Assembly (NCBI RefSeq): GCF_000020005.1
Contig: NC_010718.1
Location: 2,872,001 to 2,936,000, forward strand
DNA from: Natranaerobius thermophilus JW/NM-WN-LF
GTDB lineage: Bacteria; Bacillota; Natranaerobiia; Natranaerobiales; Natranaerobiaceae
Length of the DNA stretch: 64,000 bases
Direction of reading: 5' to 3'
Below, piece after piece: positions 8,457 through 18,831 of this stretch; within the stretch, counting starts at the first letter, position 1, and each line of letters opens with the position of its first letter. Position numbers and translations under genes: made by a program. The notes under the pieces are model-generated. The model worked only from the letters and a program-made list of their open reading frames with translations, made no database searches and was not told the origin of the DNA.

Positions 8457-9414
8457 AAAATATCTCCCCCACTTTTCTTAGGCCCTTAGCATTATCCCAA
8501 AGTGGGTCTTGAGAAAATTCAACATGGGGAAACATTTCCTCCAAATACTCCCTTAACAGCAAACTTCCTCCCCCTGTAAACATAATAGGAATATTCTCCT
8601 CATTCCAATTATTAACCGTCATGGCGTTTTGAATTTCTTTAATATGGTCCCGAATAATTTCGTCGATAATTTCAAGAGATTTTTTAGTATTAACCCGGAG
8701 ACCGTTTTTAATAATTGTCGGCATTTCGTAGTCCTGGATATTGACAGTAAAGTATGAGTTAAGGGCTTTTCGAACTTTGTTGTACAAATTTAAACAGCCT
8801 AAATTTTCGGTAAAACGACTACTGGGAATTATATTAAAGGAATCCAAGATCACGCCTTGAGTAGTCATTCCACCAATATCAACTATACCCTTAATCTGAT
8901 TTTTAAAAGCTGACGGATTGGCATAGGAAACAGGAACTGTTTGGGGAAATACTGTACAATTTTTGAGCCAGAATAATTTGTGCTCTCGATTTACAAATAC
9001 ATGAATAAAATCACTGGTTTTTAAGAATTCTTCAAATTGTTCCTTTGTCTGACCGTTATAAATATTCAAAGGATAATTGGTGACCAGATTGATTATAGGA
9101 AATTCTTTATCCCTTTCCATTTGGTCTTTATTTTTTTCTATTGCCAAGGCTATTAAGCTATAAGCTAAGACTTTATAAGCTTTATCCCGAGTTTTATCCA
9201 GTTCTAAACTATGCTGACTCGCCCCTTCACCGACAACACCTTTGAGGTCGTCGTGTCTGAAGTGATATGTTCCTGCTCCCGAAATCAAAGCATCAGTTGT
9301 AAACTCCACTTTAGACCGCAATCTGATATTTTTTTCTCCCAAAATCTTTCTGGTTCTCAAATTTGAAAACCAGTATCCTAAATCAATTTCACAATTGAGT
9401 ATGTTATTTGACAT
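8440..9414 (-). CDS. parM: ParM/StbA-type actin-like protein
   Basis: The 324-residue protein has the layout of bacterial actin-like ATPases that push DNA apart. The phosphate-2 motif is visible in GIVDIGGMTTQGVI and the adenosine motif in IPIMFTGGGSLLLREYL. A TTG lies directly before the ATG at 9414; both fall within reach of AAGGGGG. The downstream overlapping gene is a ParR-like adaptor. The upstream spacer has short repeats that could be the centromere site. Such pairs are typical of plasmids and phages; here the surroundings are metabolic, so it may come from an integrated element or be a chromosomal version. Confidence 0.78.
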   Translation of the reverse strand: MSNNILNCEIDLGYWFSNLRTRKILGEKNIRLRSKVEFTTDALISGAGTYHFRHDDLKGVVGEGASQHSLELDKTRDKAYKVLAYSLIALAIEKNKDQMERDKEFPIINLVTNYPLNIYNGQTKEQFEEFLKTSDFIHVFVNREHKLFWLKNCTVFPQTVPVSYANPSAFKNQIKGIVDIGGMTTQGVILDSFNIIPSSRFTENLGCLNLYNKVRKALNSYFTVNIQDYEMPTIIKNGLRVNTKKSLEIIDEIIRDHIKEIQNAMTVNNWNEENIPIMFTGGGSLLLREYLEEMFPHVEFSQDPLWDNAKGLRKVGEIFYGRQN

Positions 9415-9417
9415 CAA

Positions 9418-9470
9418 AAGACATAACCCCCTTATAAAAAGATGACATAAGATTATGTTATTGTACGTTA
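9418..9470. promoter_or_regulatory. Candidate parC-like site
   Basis: GACATAA occurs at 9420-9426 and 9444-9450. The second copy is part of the palindrome ACATAAGATTATGT (9445-9458). Position directly upstream of parM matches the place of parC in plasmid operons. Confidence 0.35.
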
Positions 9471-9543
9471 AATATCTATTAAAAGCTTTTTAGAAATATG
9501 AATCAATGAACTAATGAACTAAAACTTGAAATTGATAAAAAAA

Positions 9544-9580
9544 TACAAAAAAAGCCCCGGGTAAATAACCCGGGGAATTT
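9544..9580 (-). terminator. Terminator downstream of the 9625 membrane protein gene
   Basis: GCCCCGGGTAAATAACCCGGGG forms a strong GC-rich stem; read on the minus strand it is followed by a T run of seven. Confidence 0.85.
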
Positions 9581-9624
9581 AGGAGAAAGGGGGGTATTAT
9601 GACAGATATAATTATTTTAGGATG

Positions 9625-10065
9625 TTATTTCACTAATATTTCAAGGGTCCAAGCAGTGACCAGACCGTATAATAAAGTTGGAAATAACAGCATAAATTGA
9701 TTCAAATCATCCAGGGTAGTAGGATTAAACTCACCAAATACAAATATACCATTATGAACCACGTGTAATAAGCCGCCAAAAAGCAAACCTTTTAATTTAA
9801 TATAGTTCATATCGGTATTTCTTATCAAAATATATAGGACTACACCTAAAAACCCGCCATAAAAAAAGTCAGCCAAAAGACTGTTAATTATTCCATAGAT
9901 ATTGTCTAGAGAGTCATGTTGAAAATAATTTCCGGCTATATCTAAATACGTTTTTGTCATTAATCCCAAATTATTTAAGATAAAAGCCAAAATTAGCTTA
10001 GCTGAATTACCTATCAGACCTGCTATAACTCCTAAAATAATAATATCCTTTTTAAATAACTTCAT
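9625..10065 (-). CDS. Small integral membrane protein of unknown function
   Basis: Not recognised beyond being a membrane protein. The 146-residue product starts at the ATG at 10065, seven bases after a GGGGG site; a longer frame to 10113 lacks a ribosome site. It has about four hydrophobic segments (IILGVIAGLIGNSAKLILAF, FFYGGFLGVVLYILI, GLLFGGLLHVVHNGIFVFG and LLFPTLLYGLVTAWTL). Histidines in the third segment are notable. It stands alone between the parM operon and glpK with its own terminator. Confidence 0.6.
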   Translation of the reverse strand: MKLFKKDIIILGVIAGLIGNSAKLILAFILNNLGLMTKTYLDIAGNYFQHDSLDNIYGIINSLLADFFYGGFLGVVLYILIRNTDMNYIKLKGLLFGGLLHVVHNGIFVFGEFNPTTLDDLNQFMLLFPTLLYGLVTAWTLEILVK

Positions 10066-10263
10066 TTTGTACCCCCAACCCTTGATTTGATAAAACCAAG
10101 ATATGCGAGTCAAGATATGCGAATTTATGTAGGTGAATCTGTCTTAGTTTGAACATTAATTTATTTTTTATGTAATCTCAAACATAAATAATGGTAGTTT
10201 TAGGCATAAATAATACGGAGCTTGACAGTACATGATCGTTGATCCATACATTAAGGCATTAAA

Positions 10264-11963
<1,700 letters not shown>

Positions 11964-12109
11964 ATAATTTCACCTCATTTTAGATTTATTGAACTAGATT
12001 ATACGGTTAAAAACTAGGTTTCACGATTAAATCAATTAACTTAATTATTAGTTTATTCCTGCTTGGGATGTTAGTACTTAGCTTAACTTATTCACCTGAG
12101 ATTATTCCT

Positions 12110-13408
12110 TCAATATTTTCCTTCTGCCATTAACTTGGCTTGTTTGATTCTTCTGAGGACTACAGCAGACAGTGGTGCTAAAAGAGCTCCACTTCCCAAA
12201 ACGATAAAGGGAAGAGCCCAGTTTTCAGCATACATGGGATCATCTACACCTGTATTCCGGTAATTGACAATCAATCCAAAAATGTAAGGTGAAATTACCG
12301 TCATCAAATAACCCGCTGCTGATTGAATACCCAAAGCTGTCCCGCGAATCTTATAAGTAACCATTTCGGTGAGACCAGCTTTATAGATGCCCGAGTCAGC
12401 AATTACCCAGAATCCAATCCAAAATCCTACTATTGTTACAAGAGTAAGAGAGTGACCGTAGAGAAAACCGAAGAGAAACTGTCCCAGAAGACTTAATATT
12501 GAACAAATAAATATTGTAATTGACCTCCCCCATTTATCTGCTGCTATACCCATTAAATAAACGGCGGGAGCACCACTGACTATAATTAGAGCAGCCAATC
12601 TCCCTCCAATGGTTAGTGCTTCACCACCTTCATAGCCCGCTTGTAAAGCACAAGCACTCATGAAGGGGCCTATCCAGCCCCAAAAAGCATACAATTCCCA
12701 CATATGACCCATATATCCGCATGAAATCACTACTGGTCCTGTGTAACCTCCATCGGGAGCTGGTTTTGGCCTGTCTCTATCAGTTTTTACTTGGCCATCA
12801 GTTAATTCAATACCTTGATCCTTTGCCCTGTTGTCATCTAGATACGGTTCTTGCGGCTCTTCAACTAGCCTAAATACCAAATAGCTAGCTAAAAAAGCTG
12901 GAAGTGATGTTGCTAAGATGCCAATTTCCCAAGAATAAGCTGCTGCTAGAGGAGCAGCAATGAAATATCCACCCCCGTATGCCAAAGTGAGAGCACCGGT
13001 ATAAGCCCCGATAACCTTTCCACGTTCTCCGGGTGGAAACCATTTGGATAAAAATGCCATTCCGGGTACATAAATAGCCCCTGCTGACAAACCTGTCAAC
13101 AACCTTAAGATTAATATAGACCAGAACCCTTTGCTTAAGAATGCAAATAAAGTTGAGAATATTGCAGTACTAAGGGTTGCCCAAGCTACCACCTTCTTTT
13201 CTCCAATTTTATCGGCCAACCAACCCGTTAATATTACAACAACTACGTAACCGCCTTGAAATGCAGATAAAATAATACCCGTCTGATCAGAGGTTAACCC
13301 AAAATCCTGAACTATATAACTCATGACAGCAGAAAAGTTATACCAGGGTAAATACCCCAATATCATTGAAACAACCATGACAAGAAAAATCTTGTATTTT
13401 TGAGTCAT
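12110..13408 (-). CDS. Major facilitator superfamily transporter
   Basis: A 432-residue carrier with 12 predicted helices in two halves and a polar central loop near residues 185-225. The loop-2/3 motif GWLADKIGEKKV and its second-half counterpart GIAADKWGRS are clear MFS markers. WFPPGERGK between helices 4 and 5 resembles oxalate/formate and hexuronate type carriers. It could export or import organic anions; nothing nearby fixes the substrate. It is divergent from the methionine gamma-lyase gene. Confidence 0.85.
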   Translation of the reverse strand: MTQKYKIFLVMVVSMILGYLPWYNFSAVMSYIVQDFGLTSDQTGIILSAFQGGYVVVVILTGWLADKIGEKKVVAWATLSTAIFSTLFAFLSKGFWSILILRLLTGLSAGAIYVPGMAFLSKWFPPGERGKVIGAYTGALTLAYGGGYFIAAPLAAAYSWEIGILATSLPAFLASYLVFRLVEEPQEPYLDDNRAKDQGIELTDGQVKTDRDRPKPAPDGGYTGPVVISCGYMGHMWELYAFWGWIGPFMSACALQAGYEGGEALTIGGRLAALIIVSGAPAVYLMGIAADKWGRSITIFICSILSLLGQFLFGFLYGHSLTLVTIVGFWIGFWVIADSGIYKAGLTEMVTYKIRGTALGIQSAAGYLMTVISPYIFGLIVNYRNTGVDDPMYAENWALPFIVLGSGALLAPLSAVVLRRIKQAKLMAEGKY

Positions 13409-13552
13409 TTTGTATCACCAAGCTTTAAAAGTTGATTTTTTAGGACAAAACTGTTATATTAGAGTACATATCTCCACTATTAAAATAATTGATTTCTCTA
13501 AATCTGTAAAGTCGTAATTCTGTCTGTTTTGTTGATCCTTGCGTAAATCAAA

Positions 13553-13635
13553 TGGAAACTTATTTTTACAGTGGAATGATAGGTTTCCGAAATTAAGCCC
13601 CTATTGGAAAGTTATATTTCCGATAGGGGCTTTTT
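13553..13635 (+). ncRNA. Possible small RNA or leader with orphan terminator
   Basis: A first hairpin (GGAAAC at 13553 with GGTTTCC near 13588) is followed by a textbook terminator (AAGCCCCTATTGGAAA with TTTCCGATAGGGGCTT, then TTTTT). No gene lies upstream on the plus strand, so the terminator ends either a short non-coding transcript or a leader started before the sigma-54 promoter. No clear promoter was found. Confidence 0.4.
13595..13635 (+). terminator. Orphan rho-independent terminator
   Basis: A 16-bp stem with one mismatch and a T5 tail lies between two divergent genes, where no protein-coding transcript should end. Confidence 0.75.
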
Positions 13636-13822
13636 AAATGATTCACTAACTAGCTGTAAGCTAATTGCAGTTAGGATTATATCATATTATCACAAAATTC
13701 AAGTTCAGATACTAAATGGAAATAAATCCCCGCCATCAGGGGACAATATAGTTAAGAATTTATCGGATTTTTATAAATCCATTGGCTAAATATTTTAAAT
13801 ATTTGCGCAATAATTGTTAATC

Positions 13823-13838
13823 TGGCACGGCAGTTGCA
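13823..13838 (+). promoter_or_regulatory. Consensus sigma-54 promoter of methionine gamma-lyase
   Basis: TGGCACGGCAGTTGCA matches the -24/-12 consensus with exact spacing (GG, ten bases, GC). It lies 55 bases before the TTG start. This is one of the clearest regulatory sites in the window. An enhancer-binding activator is required; none is encoded here. Confidence 0.88.
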
Positions 13839-13892
13839 ACTAAGGTATAATTAGAAAATTCTAAAACTTATCGAAAAATAGGAGGTGTTAAT

Positions 13893-15077
13893 TTGGCTAG
13901 AGAGTACAAGCATAAATTTGAGACTCGTGCCGTTCACGCTGATGAAGGTCACAAAAATGAGGTCGGTGCTCTAAGAACTCCTATATACCAAAGCTCAACC
14001 TTCGTATTTGACAACGTGGAACAAGGTGCCAATAGATTTTGTGGAGAAGAAGCAGGATATATTTATACCAGGCTAGGTAATCCCACACAAAGAGATTTGG
14101 AAAAGCAAATGGCCAATTTAGAAGGAGCTGAGGACGCTATTGCTGTTGGGTCTGGAATGGCGGCTGTTTCCGCTGTTGTGATGAATTTATTAAATAGTGG
14201 AGACCATATGGTAGCATCTGACACACTTTACGGTTGCACACATTCACTATTTGACGAATTATTGCCCAACTGGAATGTGGACGTAACTTTTGTCGATATG
14301 ACAGATCCCGATAATGTCCGAAATGCCATCAGGAACAGTACCAAAGTAATTTATACAGAAACCCCTGCAAATCCTACCCTTTCAATCATTGACCTAAACG
14401 AAATTGTTAATATAGCCAAGGATAAAAATATCACTACTATTACTGATAATACTTTTATGACCCCCTATTTACAAAGACCTATTGAAATGGGAATAGATGT
14501 GGTAATTCACAGTGCCACCAAGTATCTAGGTGGTCACGGAGATACTATTGGTGGTGTGATTGTGGGCTCCCAGGAACTTATGAACGAACTTAGAATGACT
14601 ACAGTCAAAGATTTTGGCGGCATTATTGGTCCTTTTGATGCCTTTCTACTCTTACGGGGTATTAAAACCTTGACAGTTCGAATGGATAAGATTTGTGAGA
14701 ATGCCAAAAAGATAGCCAAGTTTTTAGAAGAACATTCAGAAGTAGAAAGAGTTTACTATCCAGGCTTAGAAAGCCATCCTCAACACTCCCTTGCTAAAAA
14801 ACAAATGGGAGATTTCGGTGGCATGATCACCTTTGAACTAAAAGGTGGCTATGAAGCAGGTAAAAAACTGATGAACAGTGTAGAACTTTGTGTACTGGCC
14901 GTTAGCTTGGGCGATGTGGATACCTTAATTCAGCATCCCGCTTCCATGACTCACTATGTAGTACCTCCAGAAGAAAGAGAAAAAGCAGGCATCACCGACG
15001 GCCTAGTCAGGCTGTCGGTAGGAATTGAAGATCCGGAAGATGTCATGAATGATTTAAAACAAGGCATGGAAAGTTAA
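13893..15077 (+). CDS. mgl: Methionine gamma-lyase
   Basis: A 394-residue PLP enzyme of the Cys/Met metabolism family that splits methionine into methanethiol, ammonia and 2-oxobutyrate. PLP lysine is K210 in SATKYLGGHGD. Cys115 in TLYGCTHSLF is the residue that separates methionine gamma-lyases from cystathionine enzymes, which carry other residues there. YTRLGNPTQ near 58-66 is the phosphate-binding loop of the partner subunit. The start is TTG, 7 bases after AGGAGG. Sigma-54 control and isolation suit a catabolic role. Nearby genes include a SAM-riboswitch transporter of the opposite strand, probably for methionine. Confidence 0.88.
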   Translation: MAREYKHKFETRAVHADEGHKNEVGALRTPIYQSSTFVFDNVEQGANRFCGEEAGYIYTRLGNPTQRDLEKQMANLEGAEDAIAVGSGMAAVSAVVMNLLNSGDHMVASDTLYGCTHSLFDELLPNWNVDVTFVDMTDPDNVRNAIRNSTKVIYTETPANPTLSIIDLNEIVNIAKDKNITTITDNTFMTPYLQRPIEMGIDVVIHSATKYLGGHGDTIGGVIVGSQELMNELRMTTVKDFGGIIGPFDAFLLLRGIKTLTVRMDKICENAKKIAKFLEEHSEVERVYYPGLESHPQHSLAKKQMGDFGGMITFELKGGYEAGKKLMNSVELCVLAVSLGDVDTLIQHPASMTHYVVPPEEREKAGITDGLVRLSVGIEDPEDVMNDLKQGMES

Positions 15078-15144
15078 AATTAAATAAACAGCAGATAAGT
15101 GAATTTAGTGAATAATACTTTGAGAATTGATGGGACAATCATCT

Positions 15145-15462
15145 TTAATCTTCAACTATCTCCAATGCCCCCGATTGTTCCATCAATTCTCTGATTCTAT
15201 GACGGTCGTTTTTGGAAACTTCTACTGCGACTACAATACCATCTTGACCCTTCAAACCTTCGATACCACTACTAAAGTCTTCCATCTCCCCTAAACCTTC
15301 CCTTTCGGATTGAAGATAGGGCACATCATGTTCTTCTTCATTAAAGTTTTTAGTATTTACCTGACTAACAATCATATCTTTCCGGTCAAGACCCGTTTCT
15401 CGCAAACTTTTTATGGCAAAACTCGCCTGCTGTCTGTCGGGAAATCGTCCTACTACTCGCAT
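15145..15462 (-). CDS. Small general-stress-17M-like protein
   Basis: A 105-residue acidic protein. The start MRVVGRFPDRQQASFAIKSL followed by ETGLDRKDMIVS resembles the beta-alpha-beta opening of the general stress protein 17M / YflT-type domain. The function of that domain is unknown. ATG at 15462 follows AGGAGG. It ends close to the end of the convergent methionine lyase gene. Confidence 0.6.
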   Translation of the reverse strand: MRVVGRFPDRQQASFAIKSLRETGLDRKDMIVSQVNTKNFNEEEHDVPYLQSEREGLGEMEDFSSGIEGLKGQDGIVVAVEVSKNDRHRIRELMEQSGALEIVED

Positions 15463-15555
15463 TTAAACCACCTCCTGATAAATTTTTATTTGTATCTGTT
15501 ATTAACATGGTTTTTATCAAAAGGTGTTATTCGTAAAAATTTAATTAAAAGGTTG

Positions 15556-15580
15556 TCTTAAAGTTAAATGTTGATAATTT
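15556..15580. repeat. Half copy of the dispersed repeat
   Basis: TCTTAAAGTTAAATGTTGAT matches the left arm of the full copies at 61868 and 226. No right arm is recognisable, so this may be a remnant. Confidence 0.45.
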
Positions 15581-15602
15581 AAATTCCAATTTCACTTAAA
15601 TG

Positions 15603-16931
15603 TTAGTTGTCTGTTGTTTTTTCAGTAGCTAGTTTTGGTATCCCTAAATAGATTGCTATCAGGACACAGGCCAGCATTAAGAAGTTATAGTGAAGATTTG
15701 GAATAATACTTAGTGGTGAAATTCCAGCCAAAGAACCAGCCAATAGAATTTGGGCACCATAGGGAAGCATCCCCTGGAAACTGGCTGCGAATATATCTAA
15801 AAGACTGGCACTCCTTCTCATATCTACGCCATTTTCCTGAGCTATATTTTGGGCCAAAGGACCGCTGACGATAATGGCTACAGTATTATTCGCCGTGCAT
15901 ATATCAGCAGCACTGGCCAAAGCTCCTATACCCAGCTCTGCACCTTTTTTGGTTTTAATTCGCCGAGAAATTTGCTCAACTAAATAGGCAAGTCCACCTT
16001 CTTTGCGTATCATGGCCGCCAGACCACCGGCAAACATGGATAAAAAGAATACTTCACTCATTCCTGTAAAGCCTTCATAGGACACTTGAGTAAGTTCTAA
16101 AGGTGTGAAATCACCATAAGCGATTCCTATAAGACCTGCCAAAACTAGGCCTGTAAATAAAACTATAAAGACATTTGTACCTAATAAAGCAAAAACAAGA
16201 ACAAAGATATAAGGCAGCACTTTAATTAATTGGAAGTTATAATCTTCTTCAATGATTCCTCCATCTCCCACAAATAATAAGATAATTATTGTGATTAGGG
16301 CTGCAGGAAGCACAATCATAAAGTTCATTTTAAACTTGTCCCTCATTTTAACTCCTTGAGTTTGAGTTGCAGCAATAGTAGTATCAGAAATAATGGACAA
16401 ATTATCTCCAAACATGGCGCCTCCAATTACAATTCCCATAATTAGAGGTAGAGAAAATCCTACTTCTTCTGAAAGACCAATGGCAATAGGAGCCACAGCT
16501 CCAATAGTACCCATGGAAGTACCCATTGCCAGTGATATAAAAGCACTAATGATAAAAAGTCCAGGTAAGATTAATCTGGGTGGAACCAGAGTGAGCCCAA
16601 GATTGACTGTAGATTCTACACCTCCCATACCTTCAACCACAGCAGAAAAAGCACCGGCTAGTAGATAGATCATACACATTACTATTATTCCTTCTTCACC
16701 GGCTCCCTTGATAAAAGTTTGCAATCTTTCCTCGATAGTTCCTTTTGCCATTATAACAGCTACTACCACTCCTATTAGAGCAGCAATGGGCGCAGGAAAT
16801 TCGTAAAATGCCATTTCTACGCCTAAGTAAGTCAGCCACAGACCAACACCTAAATAGAGAAATAAAAACACAAATAAAGGTATTAGTGCTTTTCCTTTTG
16901 GTTCTACTTGATTCAGTGAATTGTTCTTCAT
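15603..16931 (-). CDS. metT: NhaC-family transporter under SAM riboswitch, probable methionine transporter MetT
   Basis: A 442-residue membrane carrier with about 11-12 helices. GDNLSIISDTTIAATQTQG is the family signature and differs from the NhaC at 6.5 kb. ATG at 16931 follows AAAGGAGGAAG; an in-frame extension to 17012 has no ribosome site and overlaps a repeat. A SAM-I riboswitch and terminator lie upstream on the same strand. NhaC-type proteins in S-box regulons are proposed methionine transporters (MetT), which fits better here than pH regulation. A MITE-like repeat is inserted between the riboswitch terminator and the gene. Confidence 0.82.
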   Translation of the reverse strand: MKNNSLNQVEPKGKALIPLFVFLFLYLGVGLWLTYLGVEMAFYEFPAPIAALIGVVVAVIMAKGTIEERLQTFIKGAGEEGIIVMCMIYLLAGAFSAVVEGMGGVESTVNLGLTLVPPRLILPGLFIISAFISLAMGTSMGTIGAVAPIAIGLSEEVGFSLPLIMGIVIGGAMFGDNLSIISDTTIAATQTQGVKMRDKFKMNFMIVLPAALITIIILLFVGDGGIIEEDYNFQLIKVLPYIFVLVFALLGTNVFIVLFTGLVLAGLIGIAYGDFTPLELTQVSYEGFTGMSEVFFLSMFAGGLAAMIRKEGGLAYLVEQISRRIKTKKGAELGIGALASAADICTANNTVAIIVSGPLAQNIAQENGVDMRRSASLLDIFAASFQGMLPYGAQILLAGSLAGISPLSIIPNLHYNFLMLACVLIAIYLGIPKLATEKTTDN

Positions 16932-16963
16932 TTTTTCTTCCTCCTTTCGATTTTTAATAGTTG

Positions 16964-17066
16964 GCCGTATTAAACTATAATTTGATAACTGTAATATTTC
17001 AATTTCAAACACGCATAATAATGTTTAATTGAAAATTTTACATTATCACCAACTAAATGTAACAGC
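16964..17066. repeat. Dispersed palindromic MITE-like repeat, copy 2 (longest)
   Basis: The 103-bp element begins GCCGTATTAAACTATAA and ends CCAACTAAATGTAACAGC. It is the longest and most divergent copy and lies in the leader between the SAM riboswitch terminator and the metT start. Confidence 0.65.
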
Positions 17067-17069
17067 CTA

Positions 17070-17108
17070 AAAAAAAGACCCCTCCTGACAAATTCAGAAG
17101 AGGTCTTG
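17070..17108 (-). terminator. Riboswitch-linked terminator of metT
   Basis: On the minus strand AAGACCTCTTCTGAATTTG and CAGGAGGGGTCTTTTTTTT form a stem with a T run directly after the SAM aptamer, as in transcription-attenuating S-box leaders. Confidence 0.85.
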
Positions 17109-17134
17109 TTAGCTTGATGTAAGCTAGAAGACAA

Positions 17135-17250
17135 CTCCTTATCTGTCAGAAGTAATACACTTCTGCAGGATTTGGCACCTTTACAGCAGGATTAGCTGCT
17201 GCCGGTTGCCGGGCTTCATAGGGCCAGTCCCTCCACCACTCTTGATAAGG
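17135..17250 (-). ncRNA. SAM-I riboswitch (S-box)
   Basis: Read on the minus strand: CTTATCAAGAGTGGTGGAGG, then GGCCCTATGAAGCCCGGCAA, then GGTGCCAAATCCTGCAG and the closing GATAAGGAG. These are the conserved P1, kink-turn and core stretches of SAM-I aptamers. SAM binding is expected to favour the terminator and switch off the downstream NhaC-type gene. Confidence 0.95.
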
Positions 17251-17304
17251 ATTCGATTAAGTTTTAAAGATAATCCTATTACTTTTAAGTAATATTTATA
17301 TTCA

Positions 17305-17333
17305 ATTGTACTTAGAATAAATCCAGCTGTCAA
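17305..17333 (-). promoter_or_regulatory. Sigma-A promoter of the SAM riboswitch and metT
   Basis: On the minus strand TTGACA (17333-17328), a 17-base spacer and TACAAT (17310-17305). It lies about 55 bases upstream of the aptamer. Confidence 0.85.
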
Positions 17334-17521
17334 TAAAAAAACTAATAATGATTTAATGCTCTTAAAATGAACTTAGTTATCCTAAATTTTATTTTCTGGT
17401 TTACATCTTTCGACAGATTAATACTTAAGAAAATTGTTAATATTATTTTGATGCTTTTCAAAATAATTTTTTATGGTAAAATCAGTGAAACAAATTTTAT
17501 CACTTTAAGGAGGTGCAGTTA

Positions 17522-18724
17522 ATGAGTAAGTTAGGACTAATTCCCAGGTTAATTATTGCAATCATTCTGGGTACTCTTATTGGTCTTTATTTCCCAGAAT
17601 GGGTAGGGAACTTGTTGTTTACTGTTTCCAGCATTTTTGGTGAATTGCTATTTTACATTGTTCCTCTTATTATTTTGGCCTTTATTATCCCAGGTATCGC
17701 AGAATTAGCAGAGAGTCCAGGTAAAATGCTGGGTGCCACCGCAGGTGTAGCTTATTTATCGACTATCATTGCAGGTACAATAGCCTTTTTCGTGGCAATG
17801 ATGATTATTCCGGCTATTGCACCCGAAATCGTGGAAGTTGAAGAGGATGCAGGACTTTCCCAGTTTATTGAAATTGAAATAGCACCTATGATGGAAATCA
17901 TGACAGCTCTTGTAACGGCCTTTATCTTTGGTGTTGGTGTAAATTACTTAAAAAATATCCGCGGTAATAAAACTCTGTATAATTTCATGATGGAATTTCG
18001 AGAGGTTGTGCGCTTGGTAATTCAAAAAATAATCATTCCTTTACTACCACTTTACATAGCAGGTATCTTTGCAGATATGGCTGCTGAGGGTACTGTGTTT
18101 AGAACTATAGGTCTGTTTGCGCCTCTCTTCGCCTTGGTAATCGGATTACAAATACTATACTTAATTTTACATTTCACTGTTGCAAACAGATTGCGACCTG
18201 AAAACCCTATTTTCGGTAGCTTAAAGCAAATGATTCCAGCTTATACAACTGCCTTGGGGACAGTTTCTAGTGCAGCTACCTTACCAGTAACTTTAAGAAG
18301 TGCCAAGAAATTAAAAGTGCCAGATAATATAGTAGATTTAGTAGTACCTTTAGGAGCTACAATTCATCTAGCTGGTAGTACTATTGCCATAACCATCAGT
18401 GCCGTAACTGTGTATTTGCTTCATCTCGGTACACCAGAATTCACCAGCTTTTTCCCTTTTATTTTGATGCTTGGAATAGTAATGATAGGAGCTCCAGGAG
18501 TTCCAGGAGGGGCGGTAATGGCCGCTCTAGGCTTATTGAGCACTATGTTAGGATTTGGAGAAACAGAACAAGCATTGATGATTGCAATTTACATGGGACA
18601 GGATCCCTTTGGAACTGCTTGTAACGTAACAGGAGACGGTGCCAATTCCATTATTGTGAGTTCTATAGCCAAAAGAGTGGAAGGTAATAAAGGCAAGAAC
18701 TCAGAAACAGAAGAAGAAGCTTAA
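17522..18724 (+). CDS. Dicarboxylate/amino acid:cation symporter (DAACS family)
   Basis: A 400-residue sodium or proton symporter of the GltP/DctA fold, for glutamate, aspartate, serine or C4-dicarboxylates. Hallmarks are the serine-rich hairpin in AYTTALGTVSSAATLPVTLR, then VVPLGATIHLAGSTIAI, then PGVPGGAVMAAL and the DPFGTACNVTGDGAN stretch. The ATG at 17522 is eight bases after AGGAGG; the upstream GTG at 17513 overlaps that site. It has its own promoter region (an extended -10 TGGTAAAAT near 17475) and is followed by a terminator. Confidence 0.88.
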   Translation: MSKLGLIPRLIIAIILGTLIGLYFPEWVGNLLFTVSSIFGELLFYIVPLIILAFIIPGIAELAESPGKMLGATAGVAYLSTIIAGTIAFFVAMMIIPAIAPEIVEVEEDAGLSQFIEIEIAPMMEIMTALVTAFIFGVGVNYLKNIRGNKTLYNFMMEFREVVRLVIQKIIIPLLPLYIAGIFADMAAEGTVFRTIGLFAPLFALVIGLQILYLILHFTVANRLRPENPIFGSLKQMIPAYTTALGTVSSAATLPVTLRSAKKLKVPDNIVDLVVPLGATIHLAGSTIAITISAVTVYLLHLGTPEFTSFFPFILMLGIVMIGAPGVPGGAVMAALGLLSTMLGFGETEQALMIAIYMGQDPFGTACNVTGDGANSIIVSSIAKRVEGNKGKNSETEEEA

Positions 18725-18781
18725 TAAAAGAAGAATTTTCGTACTGTACAAGGTTCGCAGAAGTTTTGCAAACTTGATTCA

Positions 18782-18815
18782 ACCCCCTCCGGTTATTGAT
18801 AGCCGAGAGGGGGTG
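18782..18815 (+). terminator. Terminator after the symporter
   Basis: ACCCCCTCCGG and its near complement CCGAGAGGGGGT form a GC-rich stem. The T tail is weak on both sides, so efficiency is uncertain; it may serve both convergent genes. Confidence 0.6.
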
Positions 18816-18831
18816 GGTTATTTAGAGGTTT

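Noticed and set aside
13604-13789. Open frame of 61 codons on the plus strand before the methionine lyase gene
   Set aside because: It starts inside the terminator hairpin, has no ribosome site and a composition unlike a protein.
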